From NCBI GenBank assembly GCA_004555265.1, contig SFIQ01000005.1, positions 1 to 64,000 on the forward strand: 64,000 nt of DNA, in the 5' to 3' direction. Source of the DNA: Ruminococcus sp. Its GTDB lineage: Bacteria; Bacillota; Clostridia; Oscillospirales; Acutalibacteraceae. Below the pieces are notes generated by a model, which did not search any database, was not told the DNA's origin, and saw only the letters and a list, made by a program, of their open reading frames with translations. This document shows, one piece after another, positions 24,690-32,842 of this stretch. The position numbers were made by a program, and so were the translations under genes. The number at the start of each line of letters is the position of its first letter. Positions within the stretch are counted from its first letter, which is position 1.

Positions 24690-27107
24690 TTATTTTGAAA
24701 CTTTCACACTGTATTTGCGTTTTGTCGCCGCACAATCGCGCTTGATAAACAGCATATACACGAAAACGGCAAGCACAACAATCGCCGCAAGCAGACCGAG
24801 AACATGCAAGTTTCCGGCGAACGCCGAACCAAACTGATAAATCAGTAAAGAGACGGCATAGGCAAACACACACTGATACAGAATTGCAAACCATGTCCAT
24901 TTCGCGCTGTTCATTTCGCGCTTGATTGCACCGATTGCCGCAAAGCAAGGTGCGCACAACAGATTGAATACGAGGAAAGAATAAGCGGCAAGGCGGGACA
25001 TACCTTCAAAGTCCAGCACGCCAAATACGCCGACGACCTCTTCCTTGGCCACCAACCCCATCACGGTTGCAACGGTTGCCTTGACATTTCCGAAACCAAG
25101 CGGCGCAAAAATCCGGCAAAGTGCGCCGCCGAGCATACCGAGAATGCTGTTTTCCAAATCCATTTCCGTACGGAAAGCAAATGTTCCGTCTACCACTCCA
25201 AAGCAGGAGCCTGCCCAAATGACAATAGAGGAAAGCAGAATGATTGTGCCTGCCTTTTTGATAAACGACCAGGCGCGTTCCCACATAGAGCGTAAAACAT
25301 TGCCGACAGTCGGCCAGTGATACGCGGGCAGTTCCATCACAAAGGGCGCGGGGTCGCCTGCAAACAGCTTGGTCTTTTTAAGCATGATACCCGAAACAAT
25401 GATGGCTGCAATCCCAATAAAGTATGCGCTCGGTGCTACCCACCACGCACCTCCGAATAGTGCAGAGGCGATAAGCGCGATAATCGGGAGTTTGGCTCCG
25501 CACGGAATAAAGGTTGTGGTCATAATCGTCATACGGCGGTCGCGTTCATTTTCGATGGTACGCGACGCCATAATGCCGGGCACGCCGCAACCGGTACCGA
25601 TGAGCATCGGAATAAAGGATTTGCCGGAAAGACCGAATTTGCGAAAAATACGGTCAAGCACGAATGCGATACGCGCCATATACCCGCAGGATTCTAAAAA
25701 CGCCAACAGAATAAACAACACGATCATTTGCGGTACAAAGCCGAGCACCGCACCGACGCCGCCGATAATCCCATCCACCAACAAACTGCTCAGCCATTCG
25801 GGACTGTTGACCGTGTCCAAACCGTTTTGCACAAGCACCGGTATGCCGGGCACCCATACACCGTATTCGGACGGGTCGGGCACACCCACTGCTTCTTCGC
25901 CGAGCGCTGTTTCGTAGATTTCAGAAATATCATATCCTTCTTCTGCCAGCGAATCCGCATAGAAACCGTACGCCTCATCAAATGCGCCGAAATCTTCATC
26001 GGCAATCGCTGTCTGCATGTCCTCCGCACCGACAACGCCTTGTGCGGCGGCTTCGTCTACCAAAGAAATCATCTCGTCCGTCCAAACATTTTCGACAGCA
26101 TAGTCGGTCATCGCCTCCGCATAAGCAGAAGCACCGATACCGAACGGATGCCAGCCGTTGCCGAACACGCCGTCATTCGCCCAATCGGTCGCAAATGTAC
26201 CGACCGTGGAAACGGCAATATAGTACACGAGGAACATCACGACCGCAAAAATCGGGAGCGCCGCAAAGCGGTTGGTTACAATCTTATCAATTTTATCGGA
26301 AGTCGAAAGTTTTTCGGCAGATTTTTTCTTGTAACAACCTTTGATAATCTGACCGATATAAACATAGCGCTCGTTTGTGATAACGGACTCTGCATCGTCG
26401 TCCAATTCCGCTTCCACCGCTTGAATATCGGATTCAATGTGCTCTAATGTTGCTTCGTCAAGATGCATCTGCGCCAGCACTTTATCGTCGCGTTCAAAAA
26501 TTTTGATGGCATACCAGCGTTGTTGTTCTTCGGGCAAAGTATGTACCGCCGCCTCCTCAATATGTGCCAGTGCGTGTTCAACCGTACCCGAAAAAGTGTG
26601 CATCGGCACCGTTTTGCCGCATTTTGCCGCGTCGATAGCCGCCTCGGCCGCTTGTGTAATCCCCGAGCCTTTTAATGCTGAGATTTCAACAACTTTACAG
26701 CCAAGCGCGCGGGAAAGCTCCTCTATATTGATTTTGTCGCCGTTTTTCGTTACGACATCCATCATATTGATTGCAACGACGACGGGAATACCGAGCTCGG
26801 TCAGTTGGGTTGTCAAATATAAGTTTCTTTCCAAGTTTGTACCGTCAATGATGTTTAAAATCACATCGGGGCGCTCGGCAATCAAATAATTTCTCGCTAC
26901 AACCTCCTCTAAGGTATACGGAGAGAGCGAATAAATACCGGGAAGGTCTGTAATGACAACATCGCTGTGTTTTTTCAGTTTCCCCTCTTTTTTCTCAACC
27001 GTCACGCCCGGCCAGTTCCCGACAAATTGGTTGGAACCGGTTAAGGCGTTAAATAAAGTTGTTTTACCGCTGTTCGGATTCCCCGCAAGGGCAATACGCA
27101 AATCCAT
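24690..27107 (-). CDS. feoB: Ferrous iron transporter FeoB
   Basis: The 805-residue protein has the N-terminal G domain (GNPNSGKTTLFNALTG at 8-23, the G3 DLPG, NMMD) followed by a helical GDI-like region. The membrane part has two Gate motifs (MLIGTGCGVPGIMASRT and the LLCAPCFAAIGAIKRE region). It imports Fe(II). Between the first membrane helix (about 285-305) and the next hydrophobic segment lies an unusually acidic insert of about 100 residues rich in D, E and A. The operon order is feoA-feoA-feoB-Cys-rich protein, and a palindromic operator lies 23 bases upstream of the start. Confidence 0.95.
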   Translation of the reverse strand: MDLRIALAGNPNSGKTTLFNALTGSNQFVGNWPGVTVEKKEGKLKKHSDVVITDLPGIYSLSPYTLEEVVARNYLIAERPDVILNIIDGTNLERNLYLTTQLTELGIPVVVAINMMDVVTKNGDKINIEELSRALGCKVVEISALKGSGITQAAEAAIDAAKCGKTVPMHTFSGTVEHALAHIEEAAVHTLPEEQQRWYAIKIFERDDKVLAQMHLDEATLEHIESDIQAVEAELDDDAESVITNERYVYIGQIIKGCYKKKSAEKLSTSDKIDKIVTNRFAALPIFAVVMFLVYYIAVSTVGTFATDWANDGVFGNGWHPFGIGASAYAEAMTDYAVENVWTDEMISLVDEAAAQGVVGAEDMQTAIADEDFGAFDEAYGFYADSLAEEGYDISEIYETALGEEAVGVPDPSEYGVWVPGIPVLVQNGLDTVNSPEWLSSLLVDGIIGGVGAVLGFVPQMIVLFILLAFLESCGYMARIAFVLDRIFRKFGLSGKSFIPMLIGTGCGVPGIMASRTIENERDRRMTIMTTTFIPCGAKLPIIALIASALFGGAWWVAPSAYFIGIAAIIVSGIMLKKTKLFAGDPAPFVMELPAYHWPTVGNVLRSMWERAWSFIKKAGTIILLSSIVIWAGSCFGVVDGTFAFRTEMDLENSILGMLGGALCRIFAPLGFGNVKATVATVMGLVAKEEVVGVFGVLDFEGMSRLAAYSFLVFNLLCAPCFAAIGAIKREMNSAKWTWFAILYQCVFAYAVSLLIYQFGSAFAGNLHVLGLLAAIVVLAVFVYMLFIKRDCAATKRKYSVKVSK

Positions 27108-27129
27108 AGGTTATATCCTCACCTTCTTA

Positions 27130-27145
27130 ATTAGCATACGCTAAC
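27130..27145. promoter_or_regulatory. Palindromic operator copy 4 (ATTAGC-N4-GCTAAC)
   Basis: ATTAGCATACGCTAAC differs by one base from the GTTAGC-N4-GCTAAC pattern found three times upstream of the operon. It lies between the second feoA and feoB, suggesting separate control of feoB. Confidence 0.75.
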
Positions 27146-27190
27146 CATAAATCAAAAAAATATGGGAAAGCCTTCCCCGAACTGTCTGTT

Positions 27191-27412
27191 TTACTCGATT
27201 TCAATCATTTCCGCATCGGCTTTTCGTAGGGACAACTCATACCCACGGACAGTGACTTCCATAGGGTCCCCAAGCGGTGCAACCTTACGAATATGGACTT
27301 CCACACCTTTCGTCAGCCCCATATCCATAATGCGGCGCTTGACCGCACCTTCGCCGTGCAGTTTTACAACCTTGACCGTTTCGCCGACCTTTGCTGTTTT
27401 GAGCGTTTTCAT
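27191..27412 (-). CDS. feoA: FeoA-domain protein (second copy)
   Basis: The 73 residues form an SH3-like FeoA domain (VGETVKVVKLHGEGAVKRRI, MDMGLTKGVEVHIRKVAPLG). The segment EVTVRGYELSLRKADAEMI is typical of the fold's end. FeoA proteins bind FeoB or its G domain and are needed for Fe(II) uptake. It lies 50 bases after the first feoA and 83 bases before feoB. The ATG is preceded by AAGGTG. Confidence 0.92.
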   Translation of the reverse strand: MKTLKTAKVGETVKVVKLHGEGAVKRRIMDMGLTKGVEVHIRKVAPLGDPMEVTVRGYELSLRKADAEMIEIE

Positions 27413-27462
27413 GTGTACACACCTTCCATAAAACTGATTTTCTGTATATCTACCGCAGAATT

Positions 27463-27675
27463 TTAAATCATAATTTTCTGCGCCATTTCCCGACTGATTG
27501 CAATGCGGGAGTCTTTCACATTGACAATCACATTGCCGCTGATGGTATTCATAACCGTCACCGCACCGCCTATGACAAATCCGAGGGTTTCCAAATGCGA
27601 TTTCACCTCTTGTTTTCCGCCGATTTTTTTAATGATATTTTCTTCTCCGACTTCTGCCATTGTCAACGGCATCAT
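27463..27675 (-). CDS. feoA: FeoA-domain protein (first copy)
   Basis: The 70-residue FeoA domain (LTMAEVGEENIIKKIGGKQE, HLETLGFVIGGAVTVMNTISG) is diverged from its neighbour. Paired feoA genes in front of feoB are common in Clostridia, and the two may act as a heteromeric accessory. The start has an AAAGGAAG site. The promoter and two operators lie directly upstream. Confidence 0.92.
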   Translation of the reverse strand: MMPLTMAEVGEENIIKKIGGKQEVKSHLETLGFVIGGAVTVMNTISGNVIVNVKDSRIAISREMAQKIMI

Positions 27676-27703
27676 AGAATCTTCCTTTCCGATATAATTG
27701 ACA

Positions 27704-27719
27704 GTTAGTTTTGGCTAAC
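27704..27719. promoter_or_regulatory. Palindromic operator copy 1 (GTTAGT-N4-GCTAAC)
   Basis: GTTAGTTTTGGCTAAC lies in the leader of the feo transcript, 28 bases before the first feoA start. It matches the shared operator pattern at all but one base. Confidence 0.78.
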
Positions 27720-27734
27720 CGTCACGCCAAAAAA

Positions 27735-27756
27735 TCAGTTAGCGGTTGCTAACTGA
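27735..27756. promoter_or_regulatory. Palindromic operator copy 2 (perfect 22-mer) at the feo start site
   Basis: TCAGTTAGC-GGTT-GCTAACTGA is a perfect palindrome apart from the four central bases. It lies just downstream of the feo -10 box, over the predicted start site, where a bound DtxR-type repressor would block transcription. Confidence 0.85.
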
Positions 27757-27761
27757 TTGAT

Positions 27762-27790
27762 ATTATAAGGGAATATACTGTATTTGTCAA
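27762..27790 (-). promoter_or_regulatory. Sigma-A promoter of the feo operon
   Basis: Minus-strand TTGACA (27790-27785) and TATAAT (27767-27762) both match consensus, with a 17-base spacer. It drives feoA-feoA-feoB and the Cys-rich gene. Confidence 0.88.
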
Positions 27791-27845
27791 TCCACAATTT
27801 TGGTTTTTTCATACTATTCTGCATTTTTGGAAAATAATGCAATTG

Positions 27846-27861
27846 GTTAGCGTTTGCTAAC
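27846..27861. promoter_or_regulatory. Palindromic operator copy 3 upstream of the DtxR-type gene
   Basis: GTTAGC-GTTT-GCTAAC lies about 165 bases before the dtxR-like start and overlaps a possible promoter for it (TTGCTA, then TAAAAT). This placement suggests autoregulation. Confidence 0.78.
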
Positions 27862-28024
27862 GAGTATTCTTGTGTAAAATATCTATACGCTATCGTCGAT
27901 TTGATACCGTTACCCTACTCGCCCGCCACCGTTTCAGAAGCATCTCTTGATTTTCATAGGGTATTATGGTAAACTGATGATACTTTGTCGGTTGTTGTTA
28001 TCCGATATTTTAGGTGGTGCTGTT

Positions 28025-28399
28025 ATGCATTTGCAGGAATCCGGTGAAATGTACCTTGAAACGATTTATATTCTGTCACAGCAAGGCGGCGCCGTTCGCT
28101 CGATTGATGTCGGCGAATATATGGGTTTTTCCAAACCCAGCGTCAGCCGCGCAGTCCGTCTTTTAAAAAGCGGCGGTTATGTTTTCATGGATGCAGACGG
28201 TGCACTCACTTTGACCGAAACCGGTCTTGCGGTTGCCAAGAAAATCTATGAACGGCATACAACCTTATCCGAAGTTCTGATGCAACTCGGCGTCAGTAAA
28301 GAAAACGCCGTTGCCGATGCTTGCAAAATGGAGCACGACATTAGTGACGAAACCTTTGAAGCACTGAAACGCCATGCGCAGATACACAAAGAAAAATAG
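28025..28399 (+). CDS. DtxR/MntR-family metal-dependent regulator
   Basis: The 124 residues have the DtxR winged-helix start (MHLQESGEMYLETIYILSQQ). A recognition helix follows (VGEYMGFSKPSVSRAVRLLK), and then a short dimerisation domain with metal-ligand-type residues (CKMEHDISDETFEALKRH). It lacks the C-terminal SH3 domain of long DtxR/IdeR, so it is MntR-sized. I used the ATG at 28025; the longer frame adds unrelated residues. It is divergent from the feo operon, and matching palindromes lie before both. It is therefore probably the Fe(II)-dependent repressor of feo, although Mn(II) cannot be excluded. Confidence 0.9.
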   Translation: MHLQESGEMYLETIYILSQQGGAVRSIDVGEYMGFSKPSVSRAVRLLKSGGYVFMDADGALTLTETGLAVAKKIYERHTTLSEVLMQLGVSKENAVADACKMEHDISDETFEALKRHAQIHKEK

Positions 28400-28427
28400 C
28401 CGATTTACCATGTCCATATAAAAAAAC

Positions 28428-28460
28428 GAGCGTGCATAAAAACTATGCACGCTCATTTTT
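28428..28460. terminator. Bidirectional terminator between the dtxR-like and GNAT genes
   Basis: GAGCGTGCATA and TATGCACGCTC form a perfect 11-bp stem, with ATTTTT on the + side and a run of A on the other. It serves the two converging genes. Confidence 0.85.
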
Positions 28461-28468
28461 CGCTTCGT

Positions 28469-29095
28469 TTAGAACAGTTGCCCCCGCAGTTTTAACTTTT
28501 CCTTATCGGGAAAGGTTTTGTCAAAGGCTTCTGCTTCTGCTTCATCCACAAAATAGCCTTGCGGCGGGGTATATTCACCGGCAATGCCGTTCAAATACCC
28601 GGGTATCAATTCCTTACACAGGAAAAAAGAGGCGTCTGCCCCCTCGGGCAAGCCGTGATACCGAATTCCGAATTGCGCTGCATAGCCAAAGCCGCTTTTC
28701 CCGTAGAACGCAATGTTTCCCTCAAAGCAAACGGCACCGCAGCCGAGCGCCGCCGCCTGTTCCAAGGAATAGTCCAACAGAATTTTGCCGTAGCCCTGTC
28801 TTTGTAATTCCGGCGCAATGCAAATCGGTCCCATCGCCATAATCGGGATTTCTCTGCCGTCATCCGCTTGAATATTTGCCCGCACAAACACATTTTGCCC
28901 AATCAGTTTTCCGTCCTTTTCCAAAACAAAATCAAGCTCCGGTACAAAAGCCGCATCGTCTCTTAACCGATGCAGGACATAATGCTCCAAACAGCCCGGG
29001 CGGTAAACATTCCAAAAAGACTCTCGTACGAGGTTTTCCACATCTCTTTGTTCGGATTTTCTTTCTAAACGAATTTGATAGTCATTTTTATTCAT
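28469..29095 (-). CDS. GNAT-family N-acetyltransferase
   Basis: The 208-residue protein shows a GNAT fold. The acetyl-CoA-binding segment APELQRQGYGKILLDYSLEQ carries the Q/RxxGxG/A signature near residue 95, followed by the beta-bulge strand CGAVCFEG. The C-terminal third (after about 150) is an added domain seen in YhbS-like members, including GIAGEYTPPQGYFVDEAEAE. The acceptor is unknown. A GGAGGAAT-type site precedes the ATG. The gene is monocistronic. Confidence 0.85.
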   Translation of the reverse strand: MNKNDYQIRLERKSEQRDVENLVRESFWNVYRPGCLEHYVLHRLRDDAAFVPELDFVLEKDGKLIGQNVFVRANIQADDGREIPIMAMGPICIAPELQRQGYGKILLDYSLEQAAALGCGAVCFEGNIAFYGKSGFGYAAQFGIRYHGLPEGADASFFLCKELIPGYLNGIAGEYTPPQGYFVDEAEAEAFDKTFPDKEKLKLRGQLF

Positions 29096-29879
29096 TATTT
29101 ATTCCTCCTGATGCTTGTTGACTGCAATACGGGGAGGTTTGTGCGAGATTGTATTGGCGCAAACCTCCCGGTCAGCCTACAATCTCCGAAGTGTTGTTTT
29201 TCAAACAGCAATCTCCTTAAAATGAAATATTTATAATCAGCCTTGCGGCGGATTAACAAATTGGGGTTTGTGGGGGGTGTAACGGAACGGGCAAACTGAA
29301 ATGCGAGCGTAGGGGGCGACGACTCGGCGCCCCGTTGTAGGGGTCGGCGTCTCGACGACCCGTTGTAGGGGCGGGTTTCCACGCCCGCCCGTAGATTTTG
29401 ATGTAATTTTGTGGAACGCATCTTCGGTTGTTCCGTAAAATCACATCAAGCCTTGCGGGCGATTCGTGAATCGCCCCTACGCATGAAATCAATCGTGTGC
29501 ATGTAGGGCGGGGGCTTGCCCCCGCCGTTAATTTACATCGAATCCCGCGGCGGGAGCAAAATTCTCCGAATTCGGGCACCCTTTTGTCTGCTTCGCAGAC
29601 ATTTCCCCTAACAGGGGAATCACCCCGCCCTACCGCATAAAATTCTCCCCACAAACCCCAATTTATGTATTCTACCCGAAATGGGCAATCTCGTTTGAGA
29701 TTGCCCATTTTAACGCTTTACTTTCCATCGACTTCATCGTCGGAACGGAAAAGACCTCTCGGTTATTGGGTTACTAAATTGATATTCACTGTTCTACCCC
29801 AAATTATTTGCCGCCCTATTGTATTTGGTGTACATCTCTTTTCGTCGGCAACAATAAAACTGCGTCAAATATTTCTGCT
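29096..29879. other. Gene-free stretch dominated by repeats
   Basis: Apart from the palindrome cluster, the region holds a TTTGTCTGCTTCGCAGACA hairpin followed by a TTTCCCCTAACAGGGGAAT hairpin (about 29580-29622) and an inverted pair GGGCAATCTCGTTTGAGATTGCCC (29684-29707). I see no coding sequence with a ribosome binding site. Confidence 0.6.
29300..29530. repeat. Cluster of five modular palindromic repeats
   Basis: Five palindromic modules stand close together, most flanked by TAGGG or CCCTAC: GGGGCGACGACTCGGCGCCCC (29313-29333), a GGGTCGGCG/CGACGACCC unit (29341-29361), GGGCGGGTTTCCACGCCCGCC (about 29369-29389), GGGCGATTCGTGAATCGCCC (29457-29476) and GGCGGGGGCTTGCCCCCGCC (29507-29526). Between them is GTAGATTTTGATGTAATTTT, also nearly repeated at 51080. 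Related modules occur at 19.36, 30.77 and 51.05-51.15 kb. No gene is supported here; ORFs across it are chance. Confidence 0.8.
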
Positions 29880-30218
29880 TTATTATACTCATTTTTGAAG
29901 TGCGAGCCAAGACCTTCAAATTCAGACCTCCTTTACTCCTTCGTTACATCAGCATAAATATTGAGGGCGGAGGATATGTCATTTTGACCAAGCGTATCCT
30001 GAATGGCCTTAACATGAACCCCTGCCTCACACATTTTTGTCGTGAATGTATGCCTGAATGCGTGACAGCTAAAATGCGAAGCAAACCCTTTGCATTTTCA
30101 TCTTTCAGGAGCTGTTCATCATTGCAGTCACGGATAATACGGCGTATTGCTTTGTTACGGGTTGCTTGATGTTGCGGCTGTCCGAAACAGTTATGAACGA
30201 TAAAATCAATATATTACT
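29880..30218 (-). pseudogene. Decayed tyrosine recombinase (phage-type integrase), C-terminal part
   Basis: Reading the minus strand, one frame gives YIDFIVHNCFGQPQ and then RNKAIRRIIRDCNDEQLLKD. After a frameshift another frame gives HFSCHAFRHTFTTKMCEAG, followed by HVKAIQDTLGQNDISSALN and IYADVTKE. This includes the catalytic box HAFRHT and the tyrosine of NIYAD. An in-frame TAA follows, then SEFEGLGSHFKNE-like tail residues. It is thus a broken copy with at least one frameshift and one stop, and its N-terminal part is missing. It lies about 75 bases from the 3' end of the initiator tRNA gene, a typical location for an integrase that used the tRNA as its target. Confidence 0.8.
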
Positions 30219-30267
30219 TCCAAAAATCCTCTATTGTAGAAGCGTAGTGAATAGCAAAAAAGTAAAA

Positions 30268-30293
30268 TCCCCATTCTTACGAATGAGGATTTC
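30268..30293 (-). terminator. Terminator of the initiator tRNA gene
   Basis: Minus-strand AATCCTCATTC and GAATGGGGATT form a stem with one mismatch around GTAA, followed by TTACTTTTTT. It is directly next to the tRNA 3' end. Confidence 0.75.
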
Positions 30294-30370
<77 letters not shown>

Positions 30371-30543
30371 ATATGGAATTGTGCACTCGTTTGCGTGCTT
30401 AAGTATCATACTACAATCCTGCTTGGTTGTCAAGACTTTTTTACAGATTTTAAAAAAATCAAAGCAAAAACAAATGAATACTTTTCAGCGTCCATGGTGC
30501 GGGAACGCCCGCGCCTTATGCACTGCGCACCGCCGGTGTATTT

Positions 30544-30618
30544 TGGCACCCCCTGCGAGAATCGAACTCACATCTAATCCTTAGGAGGGATTTGTTCTAT
30601 CCATTAAACTAAGGGGGC
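30544..30618 (-). tRNA. tRNA-Arg (CCT)
   Basis: The minus strand folds as a standard cloverleaf: acceptor GCCCCCT against AGGGGGT, anticodon loop CTCCTAA (anticodon CCT) and T-loop TTCGATT. CCA is encoded. It lies about 170 bases before the initiator tRNA on the same strand. Confidence 0.93.
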
Positions 30619-30771
30619 AAGTTTTTGCAAATGCAAGTGTTTCTTATTCTACCAAAGTCCGTGGGCTTTGTCAATTCAAGCGTGTGTACTTTTTTCGGGG
30701 CAGCGTATATCGGAGAAGCGTTCTTTGGGGTTGTAATCGTGTATGGAAATCAAGTATTTTAGGGTATTCGC

Positions 30772-30795
30772 GGGACGGGCAAGACTGTTCCCTAC
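30772..30795. repeat. Worn copy of the GGAACGGTCAAGACCGTTCC-CTAC repeat
   Basis: GGGACGGGCAAGACTGTTCC followed by CTAC differs at three positions from the intact copies at 19.36 and 51.10 kb. It lies just past the queH stop. Confidence 0.7.
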
Positions 30796-31445
30796 GATTT
30801 TTCATTTTTATTATGCATTATGCATGCATTTACGGGCGCACGCGGCGGTGTTTTTGAAAAAATGCAGCCGCAATCGGTTTGGCGGTAAAGATCGAGGTCT
30901 TTCGAGAGGACGATTGAGCGTTTGTAGCCCTCTTTCTTTTTAAAATCCGACGGCAGAAATTTCACGCCGTACTTTTCGCCCAAGGCTTTGCCGATTTCGT
31001 TTAACAGCGCAGCGTTTTTATGCGGGCTTACGGTCAGCGTAGTGGTAAAATAGTCGTACCCCTGCGCTTTTGCCGTTTTTGCGGTTTGCCGCAATCGCAG
31101 TTGAAAGCATTGTGTACAGCGCGCACCGCCCTCGGGCTCGTTTTCCAAGCCTTTTGCGGCTTCAAAAAAGGCTTCGGGATCATAAGGCGCGGCAAGCGTT
31201 TGAACCGTTTCGCAAAACGGCGCTTGCAAGAGTTTCGGAAACTGCGCAAGGCGTTTTTCGTATTCTGCCTGCGGGTGGATATTCGGATTATAAAAATACA
31301 CCGTCACCGCAAAGAATTTTGTGAGCGTTTCCAGCACTGCGCTCGAACACGGTGCACAACAGCATTGCAACAACAGCCGCGGGCGCGCGTTTTCGGGCAA
31401 GCGGGCAATTTCCTGTTCCATTTCGGTTTGGTAGTTGATTTTCAT
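30792..31445 (-). CDS. queH: Epoxyqueuosine reductase QueH
   Basis: The 217-residue protein has the QueH hallmarks: an early cysteine cluster (LLQCCCAPCSS at about 25-35), a second pair CTQC near residue 100 and a late Cys pair (DCGC). These ligate a [4Fe-4S] cluster and an additional iron. The core YDYFTTTLTVSPHKN is also typical. QueH performs the last step of queuosine formation in tRNA anticodons and replaces the B12-dependent QueG. I used the ATG at 31445, preceded by AGAGGAAA. The longer frame adds 23 basic residues without homology. Its 3' end touches a worn repeat. Confidence 0.92.
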   Translation of the reverse strand: MKINYQTEMEQEIARLPENARPRLLLQCCCAPCSSAVLETLTKFFAVTVYFYNPNIHPQAEYEKRLAQFPKLLQAPFCETVQTLAAPYDPEAFFEAAKGLENEPEGGARCTQCFQLRLRQTAKTAKAQGYDYFTTTLTVSPHKNAALLNEIGKALGEKYGVKFLPSDFKKKEGYKRSIVLSKDLDLYRQTDCGCIFSKTPPRAPVNACIMHNKNEKS

Positions 31446-31531
31446 CGTATTTCCTCTTTTCCGTTCCCGTTTAGTGTAAGCGGTTTTGCGGGGTTTGTCA
31501 AGGCGGCAGGGCATACTCTCGCCTGTACTGT

Positions 31532-31608
31532 GTCATTCTGAGGCAAAGCCGAAGAATCTGTAACAAATGTGACTGAGATCCTTCGCTACGCGCAGGAGGA
31601 CTGTTTTT
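31532..31608. repeat. Dispersed repeat of the TCATTCTGAGG...GATCCTTCG type
   Basis: The string GTCATTCTGAGGCAAAGCC and, 40 bases later, GAGATCCTTCGCTACGCGC form the two inverted halves (GAAGAATCT/AGATCCTTC-like) of an intergenic repeat that I recall from many gut Clostridia. Only one copy is in the window, so the call rests on memory. Confidence 0.45.
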
Positions 31609-31752
31609 TGTACGGTACAAACACAGTTTAAAATCATCAGTTGAAATTACAGGGAAAGTGTGTTATACTGTTCACAATCAGCGAAAGAATGGAAAAATCG
31701 GCGCAATTTTCCTGTTTTCGCTCTTTGAATGCAGAAATTTGGAGGTAGATGT

Positions 31753-32772
31753 ATGAAAGTATTTATGATTGGCGGCACAGGTCTTTTGGGCTGTGAGGCT
31801 GCCAGAATCCTCATTGAAAGAGGGCACGAGGTCAAGAGCGTTGCGCTCCCGCCCCTGCCCGAAGGCGCTCCCATTCCGAAAGAAATGGAACTCATTTTCA
31901 AAAACATCAATGAAATGTCAGACGATGAAATCCACGATATGCTCAAAGGCTGTGACTGCTTTGTGTTCGCGGCAGGCATTGATGAGCGCAAGGAATGCCC
32001 CGCGCCCGTTTACGATTCTTACTACAAATTCAACATTGCGCCGTTGGAAAGAATTTTACCCCTCTGCAAAGAAGCCGGCTTAAAACGCGCGGTTGTGCTC
32101 GGTTCTTATTTCAGTTGGCTTGCCAAAGAGCGCACCGATATGCCGATTTGCGAAAAGAACCCCTACATTAAGAGCCGTATTGACCAGGAAAAGGTCTGCG
32201 AGAAATATGCCGACGAAACCTTCGATGTTTCCGTTTTGGAACTGCCCTACATCTTCGGCACGCAGCCCGGCAGAAAGCCTGTTTGGGTTATCTTGATTGA
32301 ACAAATTGAATTTATGGACAAATGGCCCTTCACGATGTATCCGAAGGGCGGCACCACGATGCTTACCGTCCGTCAGGTCGGTCAGGCGATTGCCGGTGCT
32401 TGCGAAAAAGAAGTCGGCGGCTTCCGCGCATACAAAATCGGTATGTATAACATGACTTGGAAAGAATTCTTGGCGATTGTTTACGAAGCCCGCGGTATGA
32501 AGGGCAGAAAGATTTTGGGCGTTGCGCCGTGGATGATGAAAATGGGCATGGGCAAGGTCGTGAAAGACTACGAAGCCCGCGGCGTGGACAGCGGTATGGA
32601 CCCGATGTACCTCCCCTACATTATGGATGTCAACATTTTCACCGAACAGAAGGATTGCTTGGAATTGGGCGTCACCGAAGACGACATCAAAGCGGCAATT
32701 TTCGACTCCATCAAAGTCAGTGAGGATTCTTACAGAGGCAAAGTGCAACTGCTCGATATGAAAGGCGAATAA
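31753..32772 (+). CDS. NAD-dependent epimerase/dehydratase-like protein (extended SDR)
   Basis: The 339-residue protein begins with a Rossmann motif (FMIGGTGLLGCEAARILIE). It has a strand/VLGSYFSWLAKE segment where SDR enzymes place the catalytic Ser-Tyr-Lys group, although a clear YxxxK is not seen (KNPYIKSRIDQEK gives YxxxR). It may therefore be a non-canonical or inactive SDR, such as an NmrA-like sensor. The start is the ATG with GGAGG 8-12 bases upstream; the alternative upstream ATG lacks one. It stands alone with a terminator downstream. Confidence 0.75.
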   Translation: MKVFMIGGTGLLGCEAARILIERGHEVKSVALPPLPEGAPIPKEMELIFKNINEMSDDEIHDMLKGCDCFVFAAGIDERKECPAPVYDSYYKFNIAPLERILPLCKEAGLKRAVVLGSYFSWLAKERTDMPICEKNPYIKSRIDQEKVCEKYADETFDVSVLELPYIFGTQPGRKPVWVILIEQIEFMDKWPFTMYPKGGTTMLTVRQVGQAIAGACEKEVGGFRAYKIGMYNMTWKEFLAIVYEARGMKGRKILGVAPWMMKMGMGKVVKDYEARGVDSGMDPMYLPYIMDVNIFTEQKDCLELGVTEDDIKAAIFDSIKVSEDSYRGKVQLLDMKGE

Positions 32773-32793
32773 TCACTTTTCTACATACCACAC

Positions 32794-32836
32794 AAAAAGC
32801 GATGCGGCGGCAATTCCGCCCCATCGCTTTTCTTTT
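32794..32836. terminator. Bidirectional terminator
   Basis: AAAAGCGATG-C-GGCGG and CCGCC-C-CATCGCTTTT form a long stem with one internal C-C mismatch and loop CAATT. It separates two converging genes. Confidence 0.85.
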
Positions 32837-32842
32837 GCCTTT

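Noticed and set aside
29253..29708. 151-codon minus-strand frame
   Set aside because: It is formed entirely by the palindromic repeat cluster; the translation consists of repeat-derived residues.
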